The position numbers and the translations under genes were made by a program. Below the pieces are notes generated by a model. That model searched no databases, had not been told where the DNA came from, and was given only the letters and a program-made list of their open reading frames with translations. Source: Massilia sp. YIM B02769 (GTDB lineage Bacteria; Pseudomonadota; Gammaproteobacteria; Burkholderiales; Burkholderiaceae_D). Taken from it: a stretch of DNA of 64,000 bases. The stretch's first letter is position 1. The number at the start of each line of letters is the position of its first letter. Positions 44,635 to 53,023 of the stretch are shown here, piece after piece. Location: NCBI RefSeq assembly GCF_030411995.1, contig NZ_JASNRC010000019.1, forward strand, positions 35,359-99,358, in the 5' to 3' direction.

Positions 44635-45006
44635 ATGAAACTGCTCTTCAATATCATCGGCGTGCTCGCCGTGCTGCTCGGCATCCTCGGCCTGTTCCTG
44701 CCGCTGCTGCCGACCACGCCCTTCCTGCTGCTGGCCTCGGCCTGCTTCGCGCGCGGCTCGGACCGCCTGCACGGCTGGCTGCTGAACCATCGCGTGTTCG
44801 GCGTCTACCTGCGCAATTTCGAGGCCGGCAACGGGATACCGCTGCGCGCCAAGATCGTCGCCTCGGTCATGATGTGGAGCTCGCTGCTGGTCGCGATCGT
44901 GCGCTTCGAGCACCTGGGCCTGCGCGTGGCGCTGGTCTTGATCGGCGCCAGCGTCAGCCTGTATCTGTGGCGCTACCTGCCGACGCTGCGTACCAGCCGC
45001 AGCTAA
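44635..45006 (+). CDS. YbaN/DUF454 family inner-membrane protein
   Basis: 123 residues, mostly hydrophobic. LLGILGLFLPLLPTTPFLLLA followed by CFARGSDRLHGWLLNH is the family hallmark (quoted in two parts), and NFEAGNGIPLRAKI also matches. Three to four membrane helices. The family's function is unknown. A hydrophilic gene on the other strand ends two bases later. Confidence 0.88.
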   Translation: MKLLFNIIGVLAVLLGILGLFLPLLPTTPFLLLASACFARGSDRLHGWLLNHRVFGVYLRNFEAGNGIPLRAKIVASVMMWSSLLVAIVRFEHLGLRVALVLIGASVSLYLWRYLPTLRTSRS

Positions 45007-45007
45007 G

Positions 45008-45385
45008 CTATTTCCGGGCGTCGTTGTCGGCAATCGATTGCGCCACGCCCTCTTCCACATCGAGCAGGAAGCTTGCCCCGGCGCCCGACAAGGCCAGGCT
45101 CGGCGCAGCCAGTTCCAGCAGGCAGGCCAGCATCGGCCGGAACCAGGCGGTGTCGCCCCCCAGGTCGGGATGCGCATGGGTATCGATCAGGTACAGCACG
45201 GCGCGCGTGACCATGTTCGGGTCGCGGCCCAGTTGCTGGACGTAGTCGGCATGGCGGGCCGCGTCCTGCAGCAGGCGGGTGGTGACGGTGTCGAGGATGT
45301 CGTGCGACACGCTGTTCTGGCGCGCCAGCAGGATGCGCGCGAGTTGCGCGCAGGCGGCGTCGAGTTCCTTGTTTCGGAGATGCAT
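45008..45385 (-). CDS. Hypothetical protein
   Basis: 125 residues, helical by composition, with no signal peptide, membrane helix or recognised motif. Features seen are LARILLARQNSVSHDILD and LVLY-like hydrophobic repeats around THAHPDLGGDTAWF. AAAGGA before the ATG at 45385 supports translation. It is divergent from the RNase Z-like gene. No family assigned. Confidence 0.65.
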   Translation of the reverse strand: MHLRNKELDAACAQLARILLARQNSVSHDILDTVTTRLLQDAARHADYVQQLGRDPNMVTRAVLYLIDTHAHPDLGGDTAWFRPMLACLLELAAPSLALSGAGASFLLDVEEGVAQSIADNDARK

Positions 45386-45479
45386 AGATCCTTTCGTTGA
45401 CGTGACGCGCGGCATGAAACTGCCGTGCTGCCGCGTTTGTCCGATAATCCTAAGCGATATCGACCAACAGAGAACAACA

Positions 45480-46424
45480 ATGGAATTCCAGTTCCTCGGC
45501 ACCTCGGCCGGCACCCCGACGCGGGCCCGCAACGTCACCGGCCTGGCCCTGCGCGCCGGCGCCAGGGCCTGGGTGCTGGTCGATTGCGGCGAGGGCACCC
45601 AGCACCGCATCCTGCGCACCGGCTATTCGCTGATGAGCCTGCAAGCCATCTTCATCACCCACATCCACGGCGACCACTGCTACGGCCTGCCCGGCCTGCT
45701 CGCCAGCGCCGGCCTGCTGAACCGCACGGCGCCGCTGCTGATCGTGGGGCCGCCCTCGGTGCGGCGCTTCGTGGACGCGGTGCGCGAAACCACCGAGCTG
45801 GCCCTGCCCTACCCCATCGACTTCATCGACGTCGCGGCGGCGATGGACATCGACGCCCTGCCCGACCTGGCCGTGCGTACCACGGAGCTCTCGCACCGCG
45901 TGCCGACCTTTGCCTACAGTTTCACGGAAAAACAGATCGAACGCCGCCTTGACACCGACAAGCTGCGCCGCGACGGCATTCCGTCCGGCCCCGGCTGGGG
46001 CCAGCTGCAGGCCGGCACGGACATCGAACTTCCGGACGGCACTCCCGTGCGCAGCGCCGACTACATCCAGCAGCCGAGGAAGCCGCGCAAGATCGTCGTT
46101 GCCGGCGACAACGACACGCCCGCGCTGCTGGCGCAGGAAGCATCAAGCGCCGACGTGCTGGTCCACGAAGCCACCTACACCGAGGCGATCCTGGACAAGG
46201 TCGGCCCGGCGCCAATGCACAGCTCGGCCAGGATGGTGGCCGCCCTGGCGCGCGAGGTGAGCCTGCCGAACCTGGTGCTGACCCACTTCAGCCCGCGCTA
46301 CCACGAGCTGGGAGAGATCGAGCAGGAGGCGCGCGCGGCCTACGGCGGCAGGCTCTTCCTGGCGCGCGACCTCGACCGCTACGCGCTCGACCGGCAGGGC
46401 GAACTGGCGCCGGTGATGACCTGA
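45480..46424 (+). CDS. rnz: Ribonuclease Z-like metallo-beta-lactamase fold hydrolase
   Basis: 314 residues. It opens MEFQFLGTSAGTPT, then LVDCGEGTQHRI, both typical of RNase Z. The metal site is THIHGDHCYG (H61, H63, D65, H66), with later ligands in SHRVPTFAY, AGDNDT and LTHFSPRY. RNase Z cuts the 3' trailer from tRNA precursors in the cytoplasm. Where all tRNA genes encode CCA, related enzymes may have other RNA targets. Length fits the short bacterial form. The start at 45480 is fixed by homology. Confidence 0.92.
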   Translation: MEFQFLGTSAGTPTRARNVTGLALRAGARAWVLVDCGEGTQHRILRTGYSLMSLQAIFITHIHGDHCYGLPGLLASAGLLNRTAPLLIVGPPSVRRFVDAVRETTELALPYPIDFIDVAAAMDIDALPDLAVRTTELSHRVPTFAYSFTEKQIERRLDTDKLRRDGIPSGPGWGQLQAGTDIELPDGTPVRSADYIQQPRKPRKIVVAGDNDTPALLAQEASSADVLVHEATYTEAILDKVGPAPMHSSARMVAALAREVSLPNLVLTHFSPRYHELGEIEQEARAAYGGRLFLARDLDRYALDRQGELAPVMT

Positions 46425-46549
46425 TCCATGCACGCGCGCGGCAGGCATCGTCATTGCCGTATCAACATAATTGGTGAGATTTCAGGTATTGCTAGCAGGA
46501 TATACTCGCGGCGCGATACGGCACGCGCAGATGCCGGCAATACAACGAT

Positions 46550-46822
46550 ATGAAAAAATACCTGATTCTCGCAGCCGTCGTCCTGGCTGGCTGCGCATCG
46601 AGCGGTCCGGTCCAGATTGGCCAGAACACCTACATGATCTCGAAACGCAGCGCAGGCGGCCTGGCCGTTCCGGGCGCCACCGTCAAGACCGACATCATTG
46701 CAGAGGCAAACACCTTCTGCGCAAAGTCGGCCAAGGAAACCGAGCTGATCTCCAGCGACGCCAAGAACGCGATTCCCTTCGTCCGCACCTCGTCCGCGGA
46801 AATCACGTTCCGATGCGTGTGA
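46550..46822 (+). CDS. Small lipoprotein
   Basis: 90 residues. MKKYLILAAVVLAGCASSG is a signal peptide with lipobox LAGC; Cys15 would be lipidated. The mature part has the sequence GGLAVPGATVKTDIIAEAN and two cysteines near the end (FCAKSAKET and FRCV) that could pair. Similar short lipoproteins are frequent in Burkholderiales without known roles. Asp is absent after the lipid-bearing Cys, so outer-membrane sorting is expected. Confidence 0.82.
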   Translation: MKKYLILAAVVLAGCASSGPVQIGQNTYMISKRSAGGLAVPGATVKTDIIAEANTFCAKSAKETELISSDAKNAIPFVRTSSAEITFRCV

Positions 46823-46829
46823 CGCGATC

Positions 46830-46851
46830 GCGCAGGCGCGGGGGCCTGCGC
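46830..46851. terminator. Hairpin between convergent genes
   Basis: GCGCAGGC at 46830-46837 pairs with GCCTGCGC at 46844-46851 around a 6-base loop. There is no T run, so it may slow transcription without being a full intrinsic terminator. It lies in the 33-base gap between the lipoprotein and the GGDEF-EAL gene. Confidence 0.4.
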
Positions 46852-46855
46852 GCCA

Positions 46856-49483
46856 TCAAGACCTTGCCAGCTGCAGCCGTGTCGACGGGCCGACAAAGGT
46901 GCGCAAGTGCGCGCGGCTGCGCCTCTCCATTGCACTGCGCAGGCGCTCGGCGCTGACCGGCGGGCTGTAGAAAAAGCCCTGGAACTGGTCGCAATCGTGC
47001 TCGCGCAAGAACTTCAATTGCTCCTCGGTTTCCACGCCCTCGGCAATCACCTTCAACTGCATCGTATGCGCCAGCGCGATCACCGCGCAGACGATGGCCG
47101 CGTCGTCGGCATCGGTGGTCAGGTCGCGCACGAAGGAGCGGTCGATCTTCAAAGCGTGGATCGGAAAACGCTTCAGGTAGCTCAGGCTCGAGTGCCCCGT
47201 GCCGAAATCGTCGATCGACAGGCTCACGCCCATTTCCTTCAGCTCGTGCAGGGTCGCGGTGGCGCCGGCCGGGTCGGCCATGACCACGCTTTCCGTGATT
47301 TCCAGTTCCAGCAAGGAGGCGTCGCAGCCGGTCTCGGCCAGGATCTGCCCCACCAGTTGCACCAGGTTTTGCTGGTGGAACTGGCGCGCCGACAAATTCA
47401 CCGCCACGGTCATGGGCGGCAGCCCCGCCTCGCACCAGGCGACCAGTTGCTCGCAGGCGGCGCGCAGCACCCAGGCGCCGATCTCGACGATCATCCCTGT
47501 TTCCTCGGCAATCGGAATGAATTCGCTGGGCGCCACCGCTTCCCCGCCCGGCGGACACCAGCGCAGCAGCGCTTCCACGCCCACCTGCTCGCCCGTGGCC
47601 AGGTCGATCTGCGGCTGGTAGTGCAACACGAACTCGTGCCGTTCGAGCGCACGGCGCAGGCCGCTTTCCATGCGCAGCCGGTCCAGGGTGCGCGCGTTCA
47701 TCTCTTCCGTATAAAACTGGAAATTGCCCCGTCCCAGTTCCTTGGCGCGGTACATGGCGGCGTCGGCATTCTTCAGCAGCGCGTTGCTGTCCAGGCCGTC
47801 ACGCGGATAGATGCTGATGCCGATGCTGCCCACCGGCGAGAATTCGTGGCCGAGCACGTTCATCGGCAGCAGCAGCGCTTCCAGCAGCTTGCTCGATAAC
47901 ACGGCGGCGGCGCTGCTATCCGGGATGTCCGGCATCAGCACCACGAACTCGTCGCCGCCGAGCCGCGCCACCGTATCGCCTTCGCGCACGATGGCGGCCA
48001 GGCGCCGCCCCGCCTCGACGATCACGTGGTCCCCTGCTTCATGGCCGAGGCTATCGTTGATGGTCTTGAAACGGTCGAGGTCGATGAACAGGAGCGCCAC
48101 TTCGTGACGGTCGCGGTGGGCCAGCGCCAGCGCCTGGTCGAGGCGGTCCATCAGCAGGCTGCGGTTCGCAAGACCCGTGAGCACGTCGTGGCTGGCCATG
48201 TGGCGCAGCTCGTGCTCGTATTGCTTGCGGCGGGCAATGTCCTCCACAACAATCATCAGGTTCACCTCGCCATCGCCCGACACCATGCGCGACACCGCCA
48301 CGTTCACCCACACCGGCTGGCCATCCTTGCGCACATAGCGCTTCTCGATGGCGTAGCTCGGGATTTCGCCCGCAAGCAATAGCCGCAAGGATGCTTCGCT
48401 GGCCAGCATTTCGGACTCCAGCGACATCTCGCGGAAACTCATGGTTTTCAATTCTTCCTCGCTGTAGCCGACGATTTCCTGGAACTTGCGGTTGGCGCGC
48501 AGCCAGCGCCCGTCGCGCGCGGCCTGGGCCAGGCCGACGGCGGCGTGATCGAAGGCGATGCGGAAGCGTTCCTCGCTGTCGCGCAGCGCGGCCTTGGCGC
48601 GCATCGGCACGGTCAGGTCCTCGGCGATCAGGAGCAGCAGGTTTTCGCCGTCGAGCAAGGCGCGCGACAGGGCGCAGCGCAGGTAGCGCGGCTCCGCGGC
48701 GGGCAGCTCGGCCGGCAGGGTCAGCATCAGCTCCTCGCAATGGCTGGGCACGCGCAGGGCGACGTCGATGCGTTCGCACAGTTCCGGCAGGTGCAGGAAG
48801 TCGCCGAAATCGATGTCCCCGGCGGGCGCCGCCACCCCCAGCATCGCGCACATTGCCGGATTCACGGTGCGCACCTGGCGTGCAGCATCGATCACCATCA
48901 CGCCTGATGGCAAGCTGGTGATCACTTGTTCTGCGTAATTCTTGAGGCCCGAGAGTTCGATGCGGCCGGCCTGCTCGTAGGTGTCGAGGGCCAGGCTCAT
49001 GTCGAGGCACATCAGTTTCAGCAGCGCGTCATAGGTCGGCTGGTAGCGCTCGGGTGTGGCGGCCAGGGCCTGGCGCAGGATCGGCGCCAGTTCCGCCAGG
49101 TACTTGCGATAGGCGCGGATGTACCAGCGGATTTCCAGGCCCACGTGCTGGTGTACCAGGCCCACGCGCACGCGGTTGCGCTCGTAGGCGTCGCCGTAGT
49201 CGCCGGCTGTCAGGCTGTCGAAATACATGGCTTGCAAGTGCTTCAGGCGGGCGAAAGCGTGGCGGTCGTCGAGTAGTTGTTGCGGACGCGGGAAGCGCAG
49301 CAGGTGGTCGTAAAAGGCAAGCACGACCTCGGACTGGTGCGCCTGCAGGTAGGGATGGACGTCGCGCAGCAGCTGGGCATCGCGTTCGTCGAATTCGAGG
49401 TAGGCGCGGTATTGGGCGGACGTGGCGGAATCCGGCGCCATGAGGTCAGTCATGGCGTCGATGTCGAACTTTTTTCTGGTCAT
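46856..49483 (-). CDS. Globin-coupled PAS-PAS-GGDEF-EAL cyclic di-GMP protein
   Basis: 875 residues, soluble. Residues 15-180 form a sensor globin: GLVHQHVGLEIRWYIRAY matches the heme-contact helix of globin-coupled sensors, with His111 as likely proximal ligand. Two PAS domains follow (about 185-310 and 330-455; the second has RANRKFQEIVGYSEEELK). GGDEF (about 455-620) has LTGLANRSLLMDRLD and an intact LGGDEFVVLMP. EAL (about 630-875) has GVEALLRW, the loop SIDDFGTGHSSLSYL and KIDRSFV. Both output domains look intact, so it may make and break cyclic di-GMP in response to oxygen. Start at 49483. Confidence 0.92.
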   Translation of the reverse strand: MTRKKFDIDAMTDLMAPDSATSAQYRAYLEFDERDAQLLRDVHPYLQAHQSEVVLAFYDHLLRFPRPQQLLDDRHAFARLKHLQAMYFDSLTAGDYGDAYERNRVRVGLVHQHVGLEIRWYIRAYRKYLAELAPILRQALAATPERYQPTYDALLKLMCLDMSLALDTYEQAGRIELSGLKNYAEQVITSLPSGVMVIDAARQVRTVNPAMCAMLGVAAPAGDIDFGDFLHLPELCERIDVALRVPSHCEELMLTLPAELPAAEPRYLRCALSRALLDGENLLLLIAEDLTVPMRAKAALRDSEERFRIAFDHAAVGLAQAARDGRWLRANRKFQEIVGYSEEELKTMSFREMSLESEMLASEASLRLLLAGEIPSYAIEKRYVRKDGQPVWVNVAVSRMVSGDGEVNLMIVVEDIARRKQYEHELRHMASHDVLTGLANRSLLMDRLDQALALAHRDRHEVALLFIDLDRFKTINDSLGHEAGDHVIVEAGRRLAAIVREGDTVARLGGDEFVVLMPDIPDSSAAAVLSSKLLEALLLPMNVLGHEFSPVGSIGISIYPRDGLDSNALLKNADAAMYRAKELGRGNFQFYTEEMNARTLDRLRMESGLRRALERHEFVLHYQPQIDLATGEQVGVEALLRWCPPGGEAVAPSEFIPIAEETGMIVEIGAWVLRAACEQLVAWCEAGLPPMTVAVNLSARQFHQQNLVQLVGQILAETGCDASLLELEITESVVMADPAGATATLHELKEMGVSLSIDDFGTGHSSLSYLKRFPIHALKIDRSFVRDLTTDADDAAIVCAVIALAHTMQLKVIAEGVETEEQLKFLREHDCDQFQGFFYSPPVSAERLRSAMERRSRAHLRTFVGPSTRLQLARS

Positions 49484-49595
49484 CGGTGGTGGCGTCGGCG
49501 GGACGCGGCTTCTTGTACGTTCGGTTGAGCGAACGCAAGGATGAAGCAGGATGCAAGGACGGTCCTTGAGGCAGATCAAATATTTCCGATAAGCA

Positions 49596-49727
49596 CGTAG
49601 GGTGGACCGGGCCACGAGAGGCGGCTTGCCGTCCACGCGTTCAAACAAAGCCAGCGTTACGGCAGCGCCAAGTGTGGTTGAACGCGTGGACGGGAAACCC
49701 GCCTTTCGTGGCCCGGTCCACCCTACG
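49596..49727. repeat. REPIN-like inverted repeat pair, locus 4 (longer variant)
   Basis: The left arm at 49596-49644 begins CGTAGGGTGGACCGGGCC and ends GTCCACGCGTTCAA. The right arm at 49678-49727 begins TTGAACGCGTGGACGGG and ends GGCCCGGTCCACCCTACG. Arms are about 50 bases, longer than at the other loci, with a different centre but the same two ends. The spacer is 33 bases. It lies between two genes in the same direction. Confidence 0.8.
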
Positions 49728-49753
49728 AAGCCATCCAAGCGGTAACAGTACGC

Positions 49754-52642
49754 CTACACCGCTATCCGCCACGGCACCGTCGAATCGTAGTCGCTCTTCT
49801 CCGAATTCAGCGAGATGTGCACGTGCTTGGTATGCGGATTCGAGCCGCTGTAGCTGCGCCACACCCACGGCGCCGTCCCGTTGTGCGCATACGAACTCAT
49901 GATCCGCCGGTTCCAGATCACATACTTGATCCGCCCATCCCGCCCCGATTGCAGCGACTGCGCCAGCGTTTCGGCACTGCATCCGCCCGCAGCATCGTGG
50001 GTGATGTCGATCGCCGACACGACACCCGTGCTGCCATCCTCGATCCAGGGATTGTGGTCCGAGTCGCGCGAGCGGTGCGCGGCGTCGCCGATGGTGCCAT
50101 CGCTGAGCTTGCTGCGGTTCGGCGCCTGCCGGTTCACCTCCTCGCGCAAGGCCGTGATCGCCTTCGCCAGCCGCCACGGCCGCGCCGAATCAATGTAGGA
50201 AGACGACAGCGGCGCCAGCTCCGGCCCGGTGCCCGGCGCCTGCTCGCCGACATCGTCACCGATATTCGGCGTACGCACCTCCTCGCGCATGTCCGGCCCC
50301 ACGCTTTCATCCGGCGAACGCAGGGCCTTGCGCAGCGCGTTGCCGAACAGCCCGGACACGGAGGCAAACCCATCGTCGGTCGGATGCAGCTCGTCGGCCC
50401 AGCGCGCGCCGACGGTGCCGCGCACGTCCACATGCCAGGCATTCCGGAACAGGCCGGACGGATAGCTGGCCCCGCACAGGCGCTGCAAGACCAGGTTCAG
50501 GCGGTCGATCAGCTCGTGCACGATGGCGCGCTGCAGCGCCGGGTCTTCGATGCCGAGCTCTTCGCGCATCGGCCGCCCCAGCCACTTGTCGACCGCGGCC
50601 CAGCTGGGATGGCGCGTCTCGCCCGGCCCACCGCCCGGCACCGCGTAATCGTAGCCGTGGCAGACCACCGGCAGATTCGGAAACTCGCGCGCCACGTTGT
50701 CCAGCACGCGGCGGTAACAGTCTTCGACGAAGCGCAGCTTCTGCTCCACCGCCGGCGTATCGAGATACCAACTGACTGGTTGCCCTGCCTGGAGGCGCTT
50801 GACGATTTGCGTTACCACCGACTTGCCGCGCCCATCCTCGCCGACGATGTCGTTGCCGCCGCCGGAGAACAGGAAGGCCTTGACGTTGCCGGCGTTGCGG
50901 CGCAGCGCCTGCATGTACTCGGCGCCATCGAAGACCATGTTCTGCAGCGTGTCGCCGGCCGCGTCGACACTCCAGACGTTGTAGTCGCCCGTCAAGCCGT
51001 CGATCACATCCGACAGCAGCACCGGGAACTGGAACCAGGAATCGCCCTCGGACACCAGCACCGGCTTGCGGTCGCCGGCGGCGATGCGCGTCTGGAAGGC
51101 CGCCTGGCGCCGCATGCGGCTCAGGCCATTCGCCCAGGACATGGCCATCGCACCCTCGACGATATCGCGCGGCGGGGCGATGTCGACCAGTTCCGGATTC
51201 GGAATGATTCCCGGCGCGAACGGTTTCGCCAGCATCGGATCGCCCACGAAATAGGGGAGCAGCGCGGTTTCGCTGACGCTCGGGTCGCGCATCATCTCGG
51301 TCAATTCCCGCATCGACATGCTCCCGCGCGCCCCGGACGGCGGCTTGACGCCGGGCCGGGCCATCGTGCTTTCCTCGGGCGTGGCGCCGGGGCCGACTTG
51401 CGGCGTGCCGTTGACATCCACCGTGATGCGCAGGTTGATCGGGATCTGGAGTGTGCCGGTGTCGCCGGTTTCACGCGCTGCTGGCTGGACGGCCTGCACC
51501 GGAACCTGCGCCCCCTCGTACATGCGCCGCCCGCCCCTGCCGTCGGCAAAGTGCCAGGCCGGCTGCCACTGGTCGGTGACGGCGATCCGGCCATCGAATT
51601 GCACGCCGGCCGCTACCACGCGGGCATCGCGCGCCAGCTCGTAGCTGGGCACGGCGTAATTCGCCTTCAGGTATTCGCCGGCGAAATGCAGGCCGACGAT
51701 GTGGCCGGTGGACACGTCGATCAGCGCCGAACCCGAGTTGCCGCCCAAGGTCGAGCTGTCGTGCACCATCGCGTTGACCTCGTTCTCGAAACTGCGCACC
51801 CGCGTGCGGCGCCGGATCTTGCCCGGCTGCAGGCGCTTGACGTTGTAGACGCCGGCAAAGATACGGTCTTGCAAGACGAGGTCGTTGCGGTCGTCGCGCG
51901 CCGGATAACCGACCGCCACCATGTCGCGGTTGACCAGGTCCTCGGGCGCGCGCACCGACAGCGTCAGCGGCTGATAGTTCGGCGGCAAGCCACTCACCTG
52001 CACCAGGGCCATGTCCCAGTAGGGATGGATCATCAGCACGCGTTCGACCGTGAGGTAGGACGCCTGGGCCGGATCGCTGTCGATCTGGCATGCGAAGTCG
52101 ACCAGCGCGTCGCCCGGCCGGTAGATCAGGCCCTCGACGCCGAGCCCTTCGGCGAACAGGCGCGTCACGTGGCGGTTGGTCATCAACAGCCCGGGCCCGA
52201 CCAGGAAGCCGGTGCCGCCATACGGCACGGTATACATGTTCGGCAGTTCGATGCGGCCGATCGAACCCAGCAGCGGATTGATGCGGTTGCGCATCTCCAT
52301 CGTATCGAGCTGGCTCCAGACGCCGCCCAGCTGGTCGTAGGTGCCGGCGCGCACGAACACGGCCGGCCGGTCGTGGGCCAGCACGATCGCCTCGACACCG
52401 AACAGCTCGCTGGGGCTGACCTGGTCGTCGCGCTGTTCCTTCAGCTTGCGGATGCCCTCGAGCGCATCGTTATAGCCGAACTGCGGCACGGCGCCGGGGC
52501 GGTGGTCGCCGGCCGTGCTCATCGGCTGCAGGTCGCCGACCTGGTCGGGCGGCGGGATGGGCAGCGAGTCGAGGTCGTCGCCGGGCGAGACCTGGCGCAG
52601 CATCGTGCGCACCCGGCTGACCCTTTCCATGTGACTAAGCAT
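49754..52642 (-). CDS. Three-domain protein: trypsin-like protease, SGNH hydrolase, M15-like peptidase
   Basis: 962 residues, no signal peptide or membrane helix. Domain 1 (about 85-350) is a trypsin-like protease with catalytic H158 in LMTNRHV, D210 in HPYWDMALV and S303 in LGGNSGSAL. Domain 2 (about 525-775) is an SGNH hydrolase: S535 in SEGDSWFQFP, G596/N597 in SGGGNDIVG, D750 and H753 in ADELHPTDDG. Domain 3 (about 820-962) resembles M15-type (VanY/endolysin-like) metallopeptidases: DAAHRSRDSDHNPW, AIDITHD and PHTKHVHISL supply His/Asp zinc ligands. A linker (365-450) is Pro/Gly-rich. AAGGAGGG before the ATG at 52642 is an excellent ribosome site. It stands alone. Function unknown. Confidence 0.85.
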   Translation of the reverse strand: MLSHMERVSRVRTMLRQVSPGDDLDSLPIPPPDQVGDLQPMSTAGDHRPGAVPQFGYNDALEGIRKLKEQRDDQVSPSELFGVEAIVLAHDRPAVFVRAGTYDQLGGVWSQLDTMEMRNRINPLLGSIGRIELPNMYTVPYGGTGFLVGPGLLMTNRHVTRLFAEGLGVEGLIYRPGDALVDFACQIDSDPAQASYLTVERVLMIHPYWDMALVQVSGLPPNYQPLTLSVRAPEDLVNRDMVAVGYPARDDRNDLVLQDRIFAGVYNVKRLQPGKIRRRTRVRSFENEVNAMVHDSSTLGGNSGSALIDVSTGHIVGLHFAGEYLKANYAVPSYELARDARVVAAGVQFDGRIAVTDQWQPAWHFADGRGGRRMYEGAQVPVQAVQPAARETGDTGTLQIPINLRITVDVNGTPQVGPGATPEESTMARPGVKPPSGARGSMSMRELTEMMRDPSVSETALLPYFVGDPMLAKPFAPGIIPNPELVDIAPPRDIVEGAMAMSWANGLSRMRRQAAFQTRIAAGDRKPVLVSEGDSWFQFPVLLSDVIDGLTGDYNVWSVDAAGDTLQNMVFDGAEYMQALRRNAGNVKAFLFSGGGNDIVGEDGRGKSVVTQIVKRLQAGQPVSWYLDTPAVEQKLRFVEDCYRRVLDNVAREFPNLPVVCHGYDYAVPGGGPGETRHPSWAAVDKWLGRPMREELGIEDPALQRAIVHELIDRLNLVLQRLCGASYPSGLFRNAWHVDVRGTVGARWADELHPTDDGFASVSGLFGNALRKALRSPDESVGPDMREEVRTPNIGDDVGEQAPGTGPELAPLSSSYIDSARPWRLAKAITALREEVNRQAPNRSKLSDGTIGDAAHRSRDSDHNPWIEDGSTGVVSAIDITHDAAGGCSAETLAQSLQSGRDGRIKYVIWNRRIMSSYAHNGTAPWVWRSYSGSNPHTKHVHISLNSEKSDYDSTVPWRIAV

Positions 52643-53023
52643 GATTCCCTCCTTCGTGGTTGCGGTGGCAAACAACAGGAGGGCCTGGCCGGCGAAGCGC
52701 TCGTCGGATTCAGGCCATCGTGCGCTGCTGCGCCCGGGGCGCGCATGCGTCTGGTGTGGGACAGGACTGGAGGGGTTGGACCAGTCTAGGCAAATGGGTG
52801 CGGCCGAGCAAGGTCGTGCGTTGCGTTTTTTACATGGCGCGCTGGTGCTCCCTTTGCCGTGTGCCGGCTCCGGCTTGTGCGGCGCCAAACCGGCCCGGCA
52901 GTGATGGCGTACCGTGAGTGACAACGCATCGATAACACATAAGCCATTGTTTCTTAAAGGATTATTTCTTTATCAGACAGATTCCTGGTCAATGTTACGT
53001 CTTACCTTTTCTCGGAGATCATC
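52643..53023. other. Intergenic region between divergent genes
   Basis: 381 bases upstream of both the three-domain protein gene and the first HAF-repeat gene. The right half (52915-53000) is AT-rich, with TTGTTTCTTAAAGGATTA, and probably holds the promoter of the HAF genes. I see no clear box pair, repeat or RNA gene. Confidence 0.45.
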
